Source: Deltaproteobacteria bacterium HGW-Deltaproteobacteria-6
GTDB taxonomy: Bacteria; Desulfobacterota; Syntrophia; Syntrophales; Smithellaceae
Assembly (NCBI GenBank): GCA_002840435.1
Contig: PHAT01000008.1
Span: 1 to 64,000, forward strand
DNA: 64,000 nucleotides
Direction: 5' to 3'
Of this stretch, positions 37,522 through 45,652 are shown in pieces. The notes under the pieces are model-generated. The model searched no databases. It had not been told where the DNA came from and was given only the letters and a program-made list of their open reading frames with translations. The stretch's first letter is position 1, and every line of letters begins with the position of its first letter. The position numbers and the translations under genes are program-made.

Positions 37522-37900
37522 TTAATTTCACCGTTTGTGTTTTACCACCGCGGCTGATTTTGACATTCACAAACCAGGGACCGGACATGGAAAAATTGAT
37601 GGTCGCCAGATAGCTTTCCCCTTTTAATTTAGCCGCCGTTTTGTAATTCATCGCTCCCATTCCGGGCATCGCCGGCATGCCGTAATCAATAGCCACCGCG
37701 GCATCCGTTACGGTTTTGCCCGCCGCATCCGTGATCCCTACCGTCAGTTTGTTGATACCGGTCACCGGCGGATTCTTGTCAATCGTTACCAAAACGCTCA
37801 GATCGCCCGCTTTCTTAGAAATTTCATAATTTTTGGCATAAGCTGAGATACAGCCAGCCAGCAATGCCATGACCACCAACATTAATGTAACACGCCTCAT
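37505..37900 (-). CDS. YtkA-like / FixH-like exported protein
   Basis: The 131-residue exported protein has a signal peptide (about residues 1-22) and one immunoglobulin-like beta domain. The Met-rich loop DYGMPAMPGMGAMNYK near 75-90 is the motif of the YtkA family, often found with copper efflux genes and cytochrome oxidase assembly genes. A role as a periplasmic copper-binding helper is plausible but not proven. It is the first gene of the Cus operon. Confidence 0.82.
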   Translation of the reverse strand: MRRVTLMLVVMALLAGCISAYAKNYEISKKAGDLSVLVTIDKNPPVTGINKLTVGITDAAGKTVTDAAVAIDYGMPAMPGMGAMNYKTAAKLKGESYLATINFSMSGPWFVNVKISRGGKTQTVKLNVDIK

Positions 37901-38542
37901 ATAACTCCTCCTGTTTTTTTGTTTTATTCCTGAATCCCATTAATTTTTGCTGCGATGATAAAATGTAGCATAAAAAAGCCACAAGTGAAATATGCGGCGT
38001 AGTATATACTGCTGTTTTCTACATCTGAAACACGATAAGCAACCCATCGGTTCAGCCATCAACATGACCATAGCGGTTATACCCGGCAAAGTCAAAACAG
38101 ACATTAATTCTTTTAAAAAGGCTTCCTTGCAATGAAGTCGGCATACCGCATCCCGCATCAAATATATTGCTGCGCCATCGTTATTATCCGTGATCTTTGC
38201 GGCTTCCTGCTGCAGTTTTTCTTTTGTTTTTATGCCGTCTCCTCCTGTGTTTTTTTATACGTTATCCGATCAGGATATATTTGCAATCATGGTTGTTCCA
38301 TAGGTTAACGGTAGGCGAATCCTGCTATTTCTCAAAAATGTCATTCATTTCATATATAGGACCTTGAATAGCCTTTTAATATTGAAGAAATCCATTGCTG
38401 GTGGTTTTCGCCTACCATTCACCTCTTTATCTTCCCGTATTGCCGGCCATTTCCGAATCCTGTAAATTTCAGCACAAATAATAGTGTGCCGCCGGTGCAT
38501 GGGGTGCAAAGTGAGAGACTGATTGGAAAGGAGATGATGCTT
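37901..38542. other. Gene-free region between divergent operons
   Basis: About 640 bases separate the Cus operon (minus) from the next plus-strand genes. A 73-codon minus-strand frame exists but has no ribosome site and no family resemblance, so I did not call it. The region should carry the Cus promoter near 37901-38000 and the plus-strand promoter near 38450-38520; I could not identify a metal-regulator box with certainty. Confidence 0.5.
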
Positions 38543-38821
38543 GTGAAAAATGAAATAATTTTCTTTCTGATGGTTTTACCGATCATCGCCGCCTTCACAT
38601 TTATCGGGCTGCACCTTAGCGAGCGCACATTGCATCGAGGAGAGGTTGCCATGATATCTTCCGACATCGATTATGTTGTGGCGATCTTAAAGAAGAGAAA
38701 CGCCGGTGATTGCGTCATTGAACCGACAACCTATGGCTGGAAGTGCACGGATTTTAATGGCAGAGTTTACAAGATTAAAAAATATGCGGACCCATGGCAG
38801 GGGGCTTCCCTGTCCAATTGA
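38543..38821 (+). CDS. Small membrane-anchored protein of unknown function
   Basis: The 92-residue product has one N-terminal hydrophobic segment (about residues 4-22) and a short soluble domain with two Cys (CVIEPTTYGWKC) that may pair. The GTG at 38543 is nine bases after AAAGGAG; ATG at 38534 or 38537 is too close to it. No family is recognised. It is followed by a zinc-ribbon gene 27 bases later and may be cotranscribed. Confidence 0.6.
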   Translation: MKNEIIFFLMVLPIIAAFTFIGLHLSERTLHRGEVAMISSDIDYVVAILKKRNAGDCVIEPTTYGWKCTDFNGRVYKIKKYADPWQGASLSN

Positions 38822-38848
38822 TTTCATAATTCAGACGGGTATGAACGG

Positions 38849-39151
38849 ATGCGTAACATCATTATTTGTAAATCCTGCGGCGGCAGGGGAATGGCAATGG
38901 ATTCATTGCTGACGACGGATTCTCAATTTCCGTCTTTTTGCCATTTGGGACATGATCCTTACACGGGATATATGCATTACCAATGCCCGTACTGTCATGT
39001 TCTGCTTTTGGTCGATCCCATGAAAATGCTGGGCACGCAATGCGTTCAGGGCATGCCTCATCATGATAAGGCTGCTTTTGACGGCAATGATAAAGGTCAA
39101 TATGGCCAGGTCGGATCATCCTGGCCCGGCAAGCATACAGGGATGGGATGA
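38849..39151 (+). CDS. Small zinc-ribbon protein of unknown function
   Basis: The 100-residue protein has two Cys pairs, CKSC near residue 7 and CPYC near 46, spaced as in a zinc ribbon. Between them is a His/Tyr-rich stretch, and VLLLVDPM follows. A third Cys occurs near 65. The ribosome site is weak, which lowers confidence. It could bind zinc or another metal; nothing more specific can be said. Confidence 0.5.
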   Translation: MRNIIICKSCGGRGMAMDSLLTTDSQFPSFCHLGHDPYTGYMHYQCPYCHVLLLVDPMKMLGTQCVQGMPHHDKAAFDGNDKGQYGQVGSSWPGKHTGMG

Positions 39152-39282
39152 TGATTTGAAATCCATGCGGTCAATGAGATGTGCCGACGGGACGCCAACT
39201 TTCATGACAACTTCGAAGTGACCGCACACTGCAGCATACACGGTTTTAAGACAAGACCACACGCCTTACCGGGGAAGACGTT

Positions 39283-39645
39283 ATGAAAAATAATTATTCC
39301 GGATGTTTTTCTATTCTTCTTTTTATCTTTTTCCTGCTCGTTCTTAATGTTCAACCTGCTCATGCAACAAAGCCGAAATCCGTAGATTTGTCATACGACG
39401 AACGCACGCAGATTTTATCCGTCAAAATTGATCACTACACCGCAGCGGCCAACCTGCATCATATTGAATATGTCGAGATCAGAAAAAACAGAGCGCTTCT
39501 CAGTAACAATGAATATAAAAATCAACCGGCTGATTCTACATTCACATACACTTACCCGTTACCGGCTGCAAAAGGAGATACCGTCGAGGTCACGGCATCC
39601 TGCAACCTCTGGGGCCGTAAAACATCGACATTAACGATTCCGTGA
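39283..39645 (+). CDS. Exported single-domain beta protein (SoxZ/desulfoferrodoxin-like fold)
   Basis: The 120-residue protein has a signal peptide (hydrophobic residues 9-24, cleavage near AHA). The mature 90 residues contain alternating strands with KSVDLSYDERTQILSVKIDH and GDTVEVTASCNLWGRK, resembling small immunoglobulin-like proteins of the SoxZ or superoxide-reductase-like type found in anaerobes. No metal-binding His/Cys set is complete, so the fold assignment is tentative. A single Cys remains in the mature form. Confidence 0.6.
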   Translation: MKNNYSGCFSILLFIFFLLVLNVQPAHATKPKSVDLSYDERTQILSVKIDHYTAAANLHHIEYVEIRKNRALLSNNEYKNQPADSTFTYTYPLPAAKGDTVEVTASCNLWGRKTSTLTIP

Positions 39646-39798
39646 ACGTCCATCCCTGTTTGCCGGGTTTATCAGGAGATGGTTATGAATAATCGTTTAC
39701 GGCGCTGACCGCGGCGAATTGGTTTTGGCATGCCTGCCCGGATCATAAGGGCGTCCAGACCATGACCGGAGAAAATTTCACAAAGAGAGGGGACTGAA

Positions 39799-40605
39799 AT
39801 GAATGACGAAAAAGGAATTGTTATCGAAAGAGTTTTTGACGCGCCGTCCAGGGCCGTATGGCGCGCCTGGACAGAACCGGAAATCATTCAACAATGGTGG
39901 GGGCCCGGGGATTTTACCGCGCCTAGCATCAAAGTGGATTTGAAAGTCGGCGGCCAATACATCTTTGCCATGCACGGACCGAAAGGTTCCGAGTGGGACA
40001 AGGATATGTACAGCGCGGGTATCTATCAGGAAATTGTACCCGGTAAAAAACTCGTTCTGACGGACTATTTTTCCAATGAGAAAGGCGAGATGCAAGAGCC
40101 TGCTGATTATGGAATGGATTCGGATTTTCCAAAAGAATCAACGGTTACCGTTCTTTTTGAAGAACCGGAAACCGGTAGAACAAAACTTTCCGTCATCTAT
40201 CCGGAACCGGCAAAAAAAGAACAAATGGAAGCCATGCTCAAAAGCGGAATGAAGGAAGGCTGGAACTCAAGCCTTGAAAAGCTGGGGGCAGTTTTATCGG
40301 GGGAAACAATAACAGCTGGGAAAACTTTATCAAAGGAGATGATTATGGACGACGAATGTGAAGAAAAAAAGTTGATGGACAAAGTCATGGAAGACCCCAA
40401 TAACGAATTTAAAGGAAAAGAAAGGGTCTGCGACAAAGACGTTGAGCAAGTGCTATGGAAACTCGACGGAGAAGGAAAGATGGAAAACAATGAATCCGGA
40501 AAGATGACCTCCGGCGGCAAAGACAAAGCCATGGAAGGCAATCTGGTCAAAGAAGACATCCTGCCCGGCATTGGCGACGCATCAGCACATTCCGCGAGTC
40601 TGTAG
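39799..40605 (+). CDS. SRPBCC (AHSA1) protein fused to a small acidic domain
   Basis: Residues 1-165 are an AHSA1/SRPBCC domain (ERVFDAPSRAVWRAWTEP, then QWWGPGDFTAP; closing helix GWNSSLEKLGAVL), a hydrophobic ligand-binding fold. After a short linker, residues 181-268 form a charged domain with RVCDKDVEQVLWKL and an AHS tail; a paralogue of this part is free-standing at 41798-42130. An AAAGGAG site followed by an in-frame ATG at 40345 lies at the junction, so the acidic part may also be made alone. The functions are unknown; the small domain may be a stress-related accessory protein. A hairpin terminator follows. Confidence 0.8.
   Translation: MNDEKGIVIERVFDAPSRAVWRAWTEPEIIQQWWGPGDFTAPSIKVDLKVGGQYIFAMHGPKGSEWDKDMYSAGIYQEIVPGKKLVLTDYFSNEKGEMQEPADYGMDSDFPKESTVTVLFEEPETGRTKLSVIYPEPAKKEQMEAMLKSGMKEGWNSSLEKLGAVLSGETITAGKTLSKEMIMDDECEEKKLMDKVMEDPNNEFKGKERVCDKDVEQVLWKLDGEGKMENNESGKMTSGGKDKAMEGNLVKEDILPGIGDASAHSASL
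40332..40347 (+). promoter_or_regulatory. Internal ribosome site and start inside the AHSA1 fusion gene
   Basis: AAAGGAG lies six bases before the ATG at 40345, in frame with the long gene. The same kind of site (AAAGGAGG) precedes the free-standing paralogue at 41798. This supports separate translation of the acidic domain. Confidence 0.5.
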
Positions 40606-40654
40606 GCACAAAAAAGGGAGAAGTGCAGAATACTGCGGCAAGGCATGTCATGAG

Positions 40655-40694
40655 GGACACCCCCGTTTATTATTCAATCACAGTGGGGGTGTCC
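40655..40694 (+). terminator. Strong hairpin terminator
   Basis: GGACACCCCC pairs perfectly with GGGGGTGTCC across a 20-base loop, 50 bases past the stop of the AHSA1 fusion gene. Only three T residues follow, so termination may be partial. Confidence 0.6.
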
Positions 40695-40942
40695 TTTAAC
40701 AGGAAAAGTTCATATCCGGCAATCCTGTCATTCTCTTCCATCCATGCGTTCATGAACAGAGAGGCCGGTTGGCCGGCATTCATTCCTCATTGATCGAATA
40801 CTGTTTGGAGCCGCATGATAAGGGTTTTTCATGCGTAAGAAAGATTCATAAATCAACCAGCCTTCCGTTTTTCCGCCGCCGGAATTAATAATGCTTTCCG
40901 AAAACCCTCATGCTCCCTCGAGTAAACCAGCCTGAGCGTGCT

Positions 40943-41413
40943 TTAATCAATTTTTACTTTCACTTCTTTGCTCTTGGCTTCGTCACTTTTGGGCATGGTA
41001 ACTTCGAGAACGCCGTCCTTAAATGTTGATTTAACTTTATCCCCCTTGACTTCCGTGGGGAGACTGAAGGTACGGCAGAATGAGCCATAGGAGCGTTCCA
41101 ATTTGTAATAATCTTTCCTCTTGATTTCATCTTCCTTCTTTTTCTCTCCGGATATGGTAATGCTGCCGTCCGTCAACGTCACTTCGATGTCTTCTTTCTT
41201 CATGCCGGGAAGTTCCGCTTTCAAAACCACATTTCCGTCCCTTTCAAAGATGTCCACTTCGGGCATCAACTCTTCTTCAATGCCGCTTCTCATTCTGGAA
41301 AAGAACGGCGTGAAGGGACGGGGCAGAACCTCGTCAAACCATTTGTCGAATTCCCTGAGAGACATTAAAGGCCGTGCTTCTGATCGGACCAATTCTTTTT
41401 TTTCTTCCGCCAT
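40943..41413 (-). CDS. Hsp20 small heat-shock protein
   Basis: The 156-residue ATP-independent chaperone holds unfolding proteins. The alpha-crystallin domain covers about residues 48-145 (PEVDIFERDGNVVLKAELPG, SITISGEKK, SFCRTFSLP) and ends with the GVLEVTMPK signature. The start at 41413 follows GGAGGTG; longer frames starting upstream add a non-conserved leader. A 6-base inverted repeat lies 75 bases upstream. It is divergent from the small acidic gene at 41798. Confidence 0.95.
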   Translation of the reverse strand: MAEEKKELVRSEARPLMSLREFDKWFDEVLPRPFTPFFSRMRSGIEEELMPEVDIFERDGNVVLKAELPGMKKEDIEVTLTDGSITISGEKKKEDEIKRKDYYKLERSYGSFCRTFSLPTEVKGDKVKSTFKDGVLEVTMPKSDEAKSKEVKVKID

Positions 41414-41797
41414 AATACACCTCCATGAAAAATACTTCAGTCGGCAAAAAACTGAAGGCTGGTTTCTTTCACAGCATCGAAAATAAATGCACGTTTCGTA
41501 GCGTGCAAAATTACGAACGCATTCCCCGATGTGAAATATACGGACCGGCGGGCTCAAAACAACGATAATTAAATAAGGACAAATTGACAGGCAAAACCTA
41601 TCAGATTCGCCGGCACGCGGTTGTCTGGTCATTCCCCAATGGTTATTTTTACCCACCATTATGCTTACAATTATCCATCATTGATTTTAGCGGCGGATTC
41701 CCCCATTTTAGATCCAAATATGCGCGCTTACCCGCGGCAAGTTGCAGAGGTATGCAATCGCCGCCGAATTTGAAAAGTCATCATAAAGGAGGACGAT
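41414..41797. other. Divergent promoter region between hsp20 and the small acidic gene
   Basis: The 384 bases hold no gene. They contain the inverted repeat at 41488-41507 and must carry promoters in both directions. Confidence 0.5.
41488..41507. promoter_or_regulatory. Inverted repeat upstream of hsp20
   Basis: TGCACG and CGTGCA face each other across eight bases. The site does not match the CIRCE box. It could be a repressor site or an RNA hairpin in the 5' leader. Confidence 0.35.
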
Positions 41798-42130
41798 ATG
41801 GAATGCGAAAATGTTGACAAAATAAAGCCCCTGGACAGGCTTCTTGACGACCAGATTAAAGAATTTGAAAGCGGAAAAGACAGGGTGTGCGACAAAGACC
41901 TGGACGAGATGATGTGGAAGCTCGGCGATTATGAAAATGAAGAGCCCAAAATGGAGGCGGAAGAATTCGAGGATGAGCACCCCCTCGAAGAAGACCTCGT
42001 GGAGAAGAAAGTGGTCTTCGGCAGTAATGAAAAGCCCTATTATATGAAAGATGAGCAGGCGACAGGCGGCATTCCGGAAGGTGATCAGGTCGCAACAGCG
42101 CACTCCATGAACCCTGATTCGGGAAGGTAA
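41798..42130 (+). CDS. Small acidic protein, paralogue of the AHSA1 fusion tail
   Basis: The 110-residue, strongly acidic protein starts after AAAGGAGG. GKDRVCDKDLDEMMWKL near residues 27-43 matches GKERVCDKDVEQVLWKL in the protein at 39799-40605, and both end in a Gly/Asp-rich segment with ATAHS or SAHS. The middle (EEFEDEHPLEEDLVEKK) is probably disordered. The conserved Cys-Asp-Lys-Asp core could bind a metal or a partner. No known family is recognised. It precedes the acyl-CoA dehydrogenase by 37 bases, so the two may be cotranscribed. Confidence 0.75.
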   Translation: MECENVDKIKPLDRLLDDQIKEFESGKDRVCDKDLDEMMWKLGDYENEEPKMEAEEFEDEHPLEEDLVEKKVVFGSNEKPYYMKDEQATGGIPEGDQVATAHSMNPDSGR

Positions 42131-42167
42131 TCGTATGATAACCTTTCTTTGACAGGAGGAAATGATT

Positions 42168-43502
42168 ATGCAGTTTGAATTAAGTTCCGGACAAAAGGAG
42201 CTGCAGTCAAAAATCCGCGAATTTGCCGTCACAGAAATCCTGCCGGCCGTCTGGCATTATGACGAGAAGGATGAAATTCCTCTTTTCTTGCTGCAAAAAG
42301 CGTTTACCGCCGGTTTTATGAATACGGATATACCCGTAAAATACGGCGGCAAAGGATTTGGCCTGATCGAGAACGTTATTCTTACCGAGGAGATGGCCGC
42401 CGTTTGTTCGGGTGTGGCAACATCTATTTTTGATAATTCTCTCGGCATGGCGCCGATCTTTCTTTCCGAAAACGAAAAGGTTAAAGAAAAATATCTTCCG
42501 CTCATCCTTCGTGAATTTAAGCGCATTTGTTTTGCGACATCGGAACCGCTGCTGGGCTCGGACGTCGCCTCTATACGCTGCAGAGCGGAAAGAGACGGAA
42601 ACGATTATATTTTAAACGGCACAAAGTACTGGATAACCAACGCCTCGGTGGCTGACTACATGACGATTTTTGCCACCGTTGATCCTACTAAACAGCATGA
42701 GGGTATTTGCGCCTTTCTCGTGGAAAGAGACTGGAACGGGGTTTCCGTAGGCAAACCGATTCCGAAATTAGGCCAGCGCTCTTCGAATACGGCGGGGATT
42801 AACTTTAAGAACGTCAGAGTCCCCCGGGAAAATGTTATTGCGGAACCGGGCAAAGGCTTTGTCCTGGCCATGAAAACTTTCGCCCGTACCCGGCCCGCCA
42901 TCGGTGCTTTTGCCGTAGGCGCCGCCCGTTCGGCAATGGAATACGCCATCGATTACGCCAGGCATAGAAGTGCTTTCGGCGCCAGGCTTTCCAATTTTGA
43001 GGCCATTCAGTTCAAACTGGCCGAAATGTACCAAAAAGTGGAAACCTCCAGGCTTTTGGTATGGAAGGCGGCGTGGGAAGCGGATAACGGCATGGACCCG
43101 ACTATCAGCGCCTCCATCGCCAAATTTTATGCGACGGAAACGGCCATGGAAGTCGTCAATGATGCCATGCAGATTTTCGGCGGCTACGGCTATACGAAAA
43201 TGTTTCCCATTGAGAAATTATTCCGGGATATACGCCTGCTTAGCATATACGAAGGCACCAGTGAGATTCAGCGTCTGATTGTTTCCGGTTATGTCCTGAA
43301 TCAATACAAACCGTCCCTGCCGTCGCTTTCAGACCTTCCGATGATCCGCGCGCTCGATTTGAATGATCCGGGCGCAAAAAACACGACAGCCTGGCGCTGC
43401 GGCATCTGCGGACACATTCACTATGGCGGAGAACCTCCGGATGAATGCCCCTACTGCTTTTTCCCGAAAACAGTATTCAAAAAAATCTGGCCCGCGGGTT
43501 GA
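42168..43502 (+). CDS. Acyl-CoA dehydrogenase with C-terminal rubredoxin-like domain
   Basis: The start at 42168 lies seven bases after AGGAGG; ATG 42162 is too close. Residues 1-385 are an acyl-CoA dehydrogenase: CFATSEPLLGSDVASI and YWITNASVADYM in the FAD/substrate domain, RSAFGARLSNFEAIQFK, and the C-terminal YEGTSEIQRL loop where the catalytic Glu lies (IYEGTSEIQ). Residues 400-435 form a rubredoxin-type iron site, CGICGHIHYGG then CPYC. The fusion suggests direct electron transfer from FAD to the iron centre instead of, or in addition to, ETF. The acyl substrate is unknown. Confidence 0.92.
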   Translation: MQFELSSGQKELQSKIREFAVTEILPAVWHYDEKDEIPLFLLQKAFTAGFMNTDIPVKYGGKGFGLIENVILTEEMAAVCSGVATSIFDNSLGMAPIFLSENEKVKEKYLPLILREFKRICFATSEPLLGSDVASIRCRAERDGNDYILNGTKYWITNASVADYMTIFATVDPTKQHEGICAFLVERDWNGVSVGKPIPKLGQRSSNTAGINFKNVRVPRENVIAEPGKGFVLAMKTFARTRPAIGAFAVGAARSAMEYAIDYARHRSAFGARLSNFEAIQFKLAEMYQKVETSRLLVWKAAWEADNGMDPTISASIAKFYATETAMEVVNDAMQIFGGYGYTKMFPIEKLFRDIRLLSIYEGTSEIQRLIVSGYVLNQYKPSLPSLSDLPMIRALDLNDPGAKNTTAWRCGICGHIHYGGEPPDECPYCFFPKTVFKKIWPAG

Positions 43503-43610
43503 TGGGCAACATTACTTCCTGTTGCCTCCTGAGAAAGGAGGACAAGGAATTATAAGCCAAGATTCAGTGACATGAAAAGGTGCATGCGGAGCTGACCCGC
43601 CTGATTGAAT

Positions 43611-44327
43611 TTAATCCGGATGGTTAATGATGGATGCCCCGAACGCCCCGCGGCTCAAATATTTTTTAAACCAGAAGGAGGCCAGATCGGCGACCGCCTC
43701 CAGTGCTCCGGGTTCCCCGAACAGATGGGTCGCTCCCGGAACAATAGTCATTTTTTTAATCGCTTTTACTTGTGTCATGGCCTGTTCATTGAGGGTGATG
43801 ACTTCATAATCTTCGCCGCCCACAATAAACAGAGTCGGCGCCGACACAACGGAAAGTCCACGCCCGGCCAGGTCCGGCCGGCCTCCGCGGGAAACGATGG
43901 CCTTCACCACATCCTGATGATCATTTTCCGCAATCAGCGCCGCCGCCGCGCCCGTGCTGGCTCCAAAATACCCTATCGTCATTTTCGCCATTGCGTTCTG
44001 CGCTTTCACCCAGGCCGTCGCCCCGGACAACCGGGAAGCCAGGAGGCTGATATCGAAACGAAGCCGCGCATTGTATCGGTCGACCTGCTCCTCCTCAGAT
44101 GTCAACAGATCGAACAGCAATGTCGCCAGTCCTTCGCGCTGCAAGTATCGGGCGACGTACTTATTGCGCGAACTGAGGCGGCTGCTGCCGCTGCCGTGCG
44201 CAAACAAAATGATGCTTTTTGCCCGCGGAGGAATCGCCAGATCGCCTTCCAGTATGGCATGACCAACCGGGACGCGGACGGTCATCTCTCCCGTGGAATC
44301 CGGCATTGTCCTTTGAATGGCTTTCAT
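43611..44327 (-). CDS. Alpha/beta hydrolase, dienelactone-hydrolase-like
   Basis: The 238-residue hydrolase has the oxyanion segment FAHGSGSSRLSSRN near 42, the nucleophile elbow GYFGASTGAAAAL near 118 (catalytic Ser), an acidic residue near VGGEDYEV (175) and catalytic His in GATHLFGEPGAL (205). These phosphoribosyltransferase-linked hydrolases are common in stress clusters; the substrate is unknown. Its start overlaps the phosphoribosyltransferase stop by four bases. Confidence 0.9.
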   Translation of the reverse strand: MKAIQRTMPDSTGEMTVRVPVGHAILEGDLAIPPRAKSIILFAHGSGSSRLSSRNKYVARYLQREGLATLLFDLLTSEEEQVDRYNARLRFDISLLASRLSGATAWVKAQNAMAKMTIGYFGASTGAAAALIAENDHQDVVKAIVSRGGRPDLAGRGLSVVSAPTLFIVGGEDYEVITLNEQAMTQVKAIKKMTIVPGATHLFGEPGALEAVADLASFWFKKYLSRGAFGASIINHPD

Positions 44328-44992
44328 CGCATGGCTCCCGCAGTTTGCCCCGAAGTTTCCGCCGCCCGGAGCAGTTGAATGACTTCTTTATCGGTCGTCT
44401 GTGAAAAATCATCGTACCAGGCGCCCACCGCGTTAAAGTGCAGGGGCGTGACGCCGCAGACGATTTCATCAACTTTAGTACGGAATTCATTGCAGGCTTC
44501 AACCGACGCCACAGGCACGGCAATCACAATTTTTCGCGGACCGAGTTTGCCGAGCGCTTCCACCGCGGCGCGCATGGTCGCGCCTGTGGCCAGACCGTCA
44601 TCAACCAGAATAACCGTCCGGCCTTGAACATCGAGCTGCGGGCGGTTTTGCCGGTACACCTGCTCGCGCCGTTTGAGTTCTGCAAGTTCCGTGGCGGCAA
44701 TGCGCGAGATTTCGGCAGGCGAAATCCGGATGCTGTTCAATACATCCTCATTGATGACCTAAACGCCGCCGGACGCTATAGCCCCAAAGGCCAGTTCTTC
44801 ATAGCCGGGAACGCCCAGTTTCCGGACCAGAAAAATATCCAGCGGCAAACCAAGTCCCTGTGCCACCTCAAAAGCCACTACGACGCCGCCGCGCGGAAGC
44901 CCCAGAACAATCGTATCAGGCTTATTCACATACTTTTGCATATGATCCGCCAGATACATACCGGCAGCTGTTCTATCCTGAAAACGTTCCAT
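44324..44992 (-). pseudogene. Phosphoribosyltransferase interrupted by an in-frame amber codon
   Basis: The frame is continuous from ATG 44992 (AAGGAG upstream) to the stop at 44324, except for one TAG at 44759-44761. Before it is [15 protein letters not shown] (77 codons), and after it VINEDVLNSI and then the PRPP-binding loop VILVDDGLATGATM. Intact relatives read straight through, commonly with Arg or another polar residue at this place. The two halves therefore make one normal 222-residue enzyme but for the stop. It may be a recent pseudogene, a sequencing error, or a read-through case. A downstream start at 44740 would give only the C-terminal half. Both halves look well conserved, which points to a recent event. 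Confidence 0.85.
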
Positions 44993-45025
44993 AAAGCATT
45001 CTCCTTATCGGGTAAAGATTGGCCG

Positions 45026-45541
45026 TCAGCTTTCCGGGAGTTTTCTGAGCGATGCGGTTATAAAGGCCGGAAGGTCCGCCGGACTGCGGCTGGAAATAAT
45101 ATTGCCGTCCTCAACGACCTCCTGATCGACAAAGTCCGCGCCGGCATTAATGAGATCATCTTTGATCGATTTCCAGCCGGTTATTTTTCGGCCCTTCACC
45201 ACACGGGCCGAGATGAGCAGCTGGGGACCATGGCAAATGACAAAGACGGGTTTACCGCTTTCCACAAACTCCCGGGCAAAACGAAGTGCGTCCGCATGGA
45301 TTCTCAGCTGATCGGGAGAATAGCCGCCGGGGATCAACAGGGCATCGAAACCGGTAATGCTCAAATCTTTGAGCGTCTGATCGATGACAACCGGCGTGCC
45401 TTTTTTGATCCCTTTGACGGTTTCCCCCGCTTGAATTCCGATATGAACAATTTTGTGCCCCGCTGCCATAAAAGCAAAAACCGGTTCCGAGTATTCGGAA
45501 TCTTCAAACATATTCGTAATGATGACGGCTATGGTAGCCAT
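45026..45541 (-). CDS. DJ-1/PfpI family protein (deglycase/protease-like)
   Basis: The 171-residue protein has the family fold with the nucleophile elbow VICHGPQLL near residue 100 (catalytic Cys followed by His), GFDALLIPGG near 62 with the conserved Gly-Gly, and an early Glu (FEDSEY). Such proteins repair glycated proteins or act as stress proteases. It is part of the minus-strand run from hemerythrin to the alpha/beta hydrolase. Confidence 0.93.
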   Translation of the reverse strand: MATIAVIITNMFEDSEYSEPVFAFMAAGHKIVHIGIQAGETVKGIKKGTPVVIDQTLKDLSITGFDALLIPGGYSPDQLRIHADALRFAREFVESGKPVFVICHGPQLLISARVVKGRKITGWKSIKDDLINAGADFVDQEVVEDGNIISSRSPADLPAFITASLRKLPES

Positions 45542-45652
45542 TTTTCACCTCCGGTTGTTTTACGGGCTGCCGATATATTCTACCCGTTCTTCAGTTACGT
45601 TAGCGCAAAAGTTACCGGTCAGGCCCGGATTCATTATCCTGACCGCCTTTTT

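Noticed and set aside
37940-38161. A 73-codon minus-strand frame upstream of the Cus operon
   Set aside because: No ribosome site, no recognisable family, and start at an isolated TTG/ATG; composition is like non-coding DNA.
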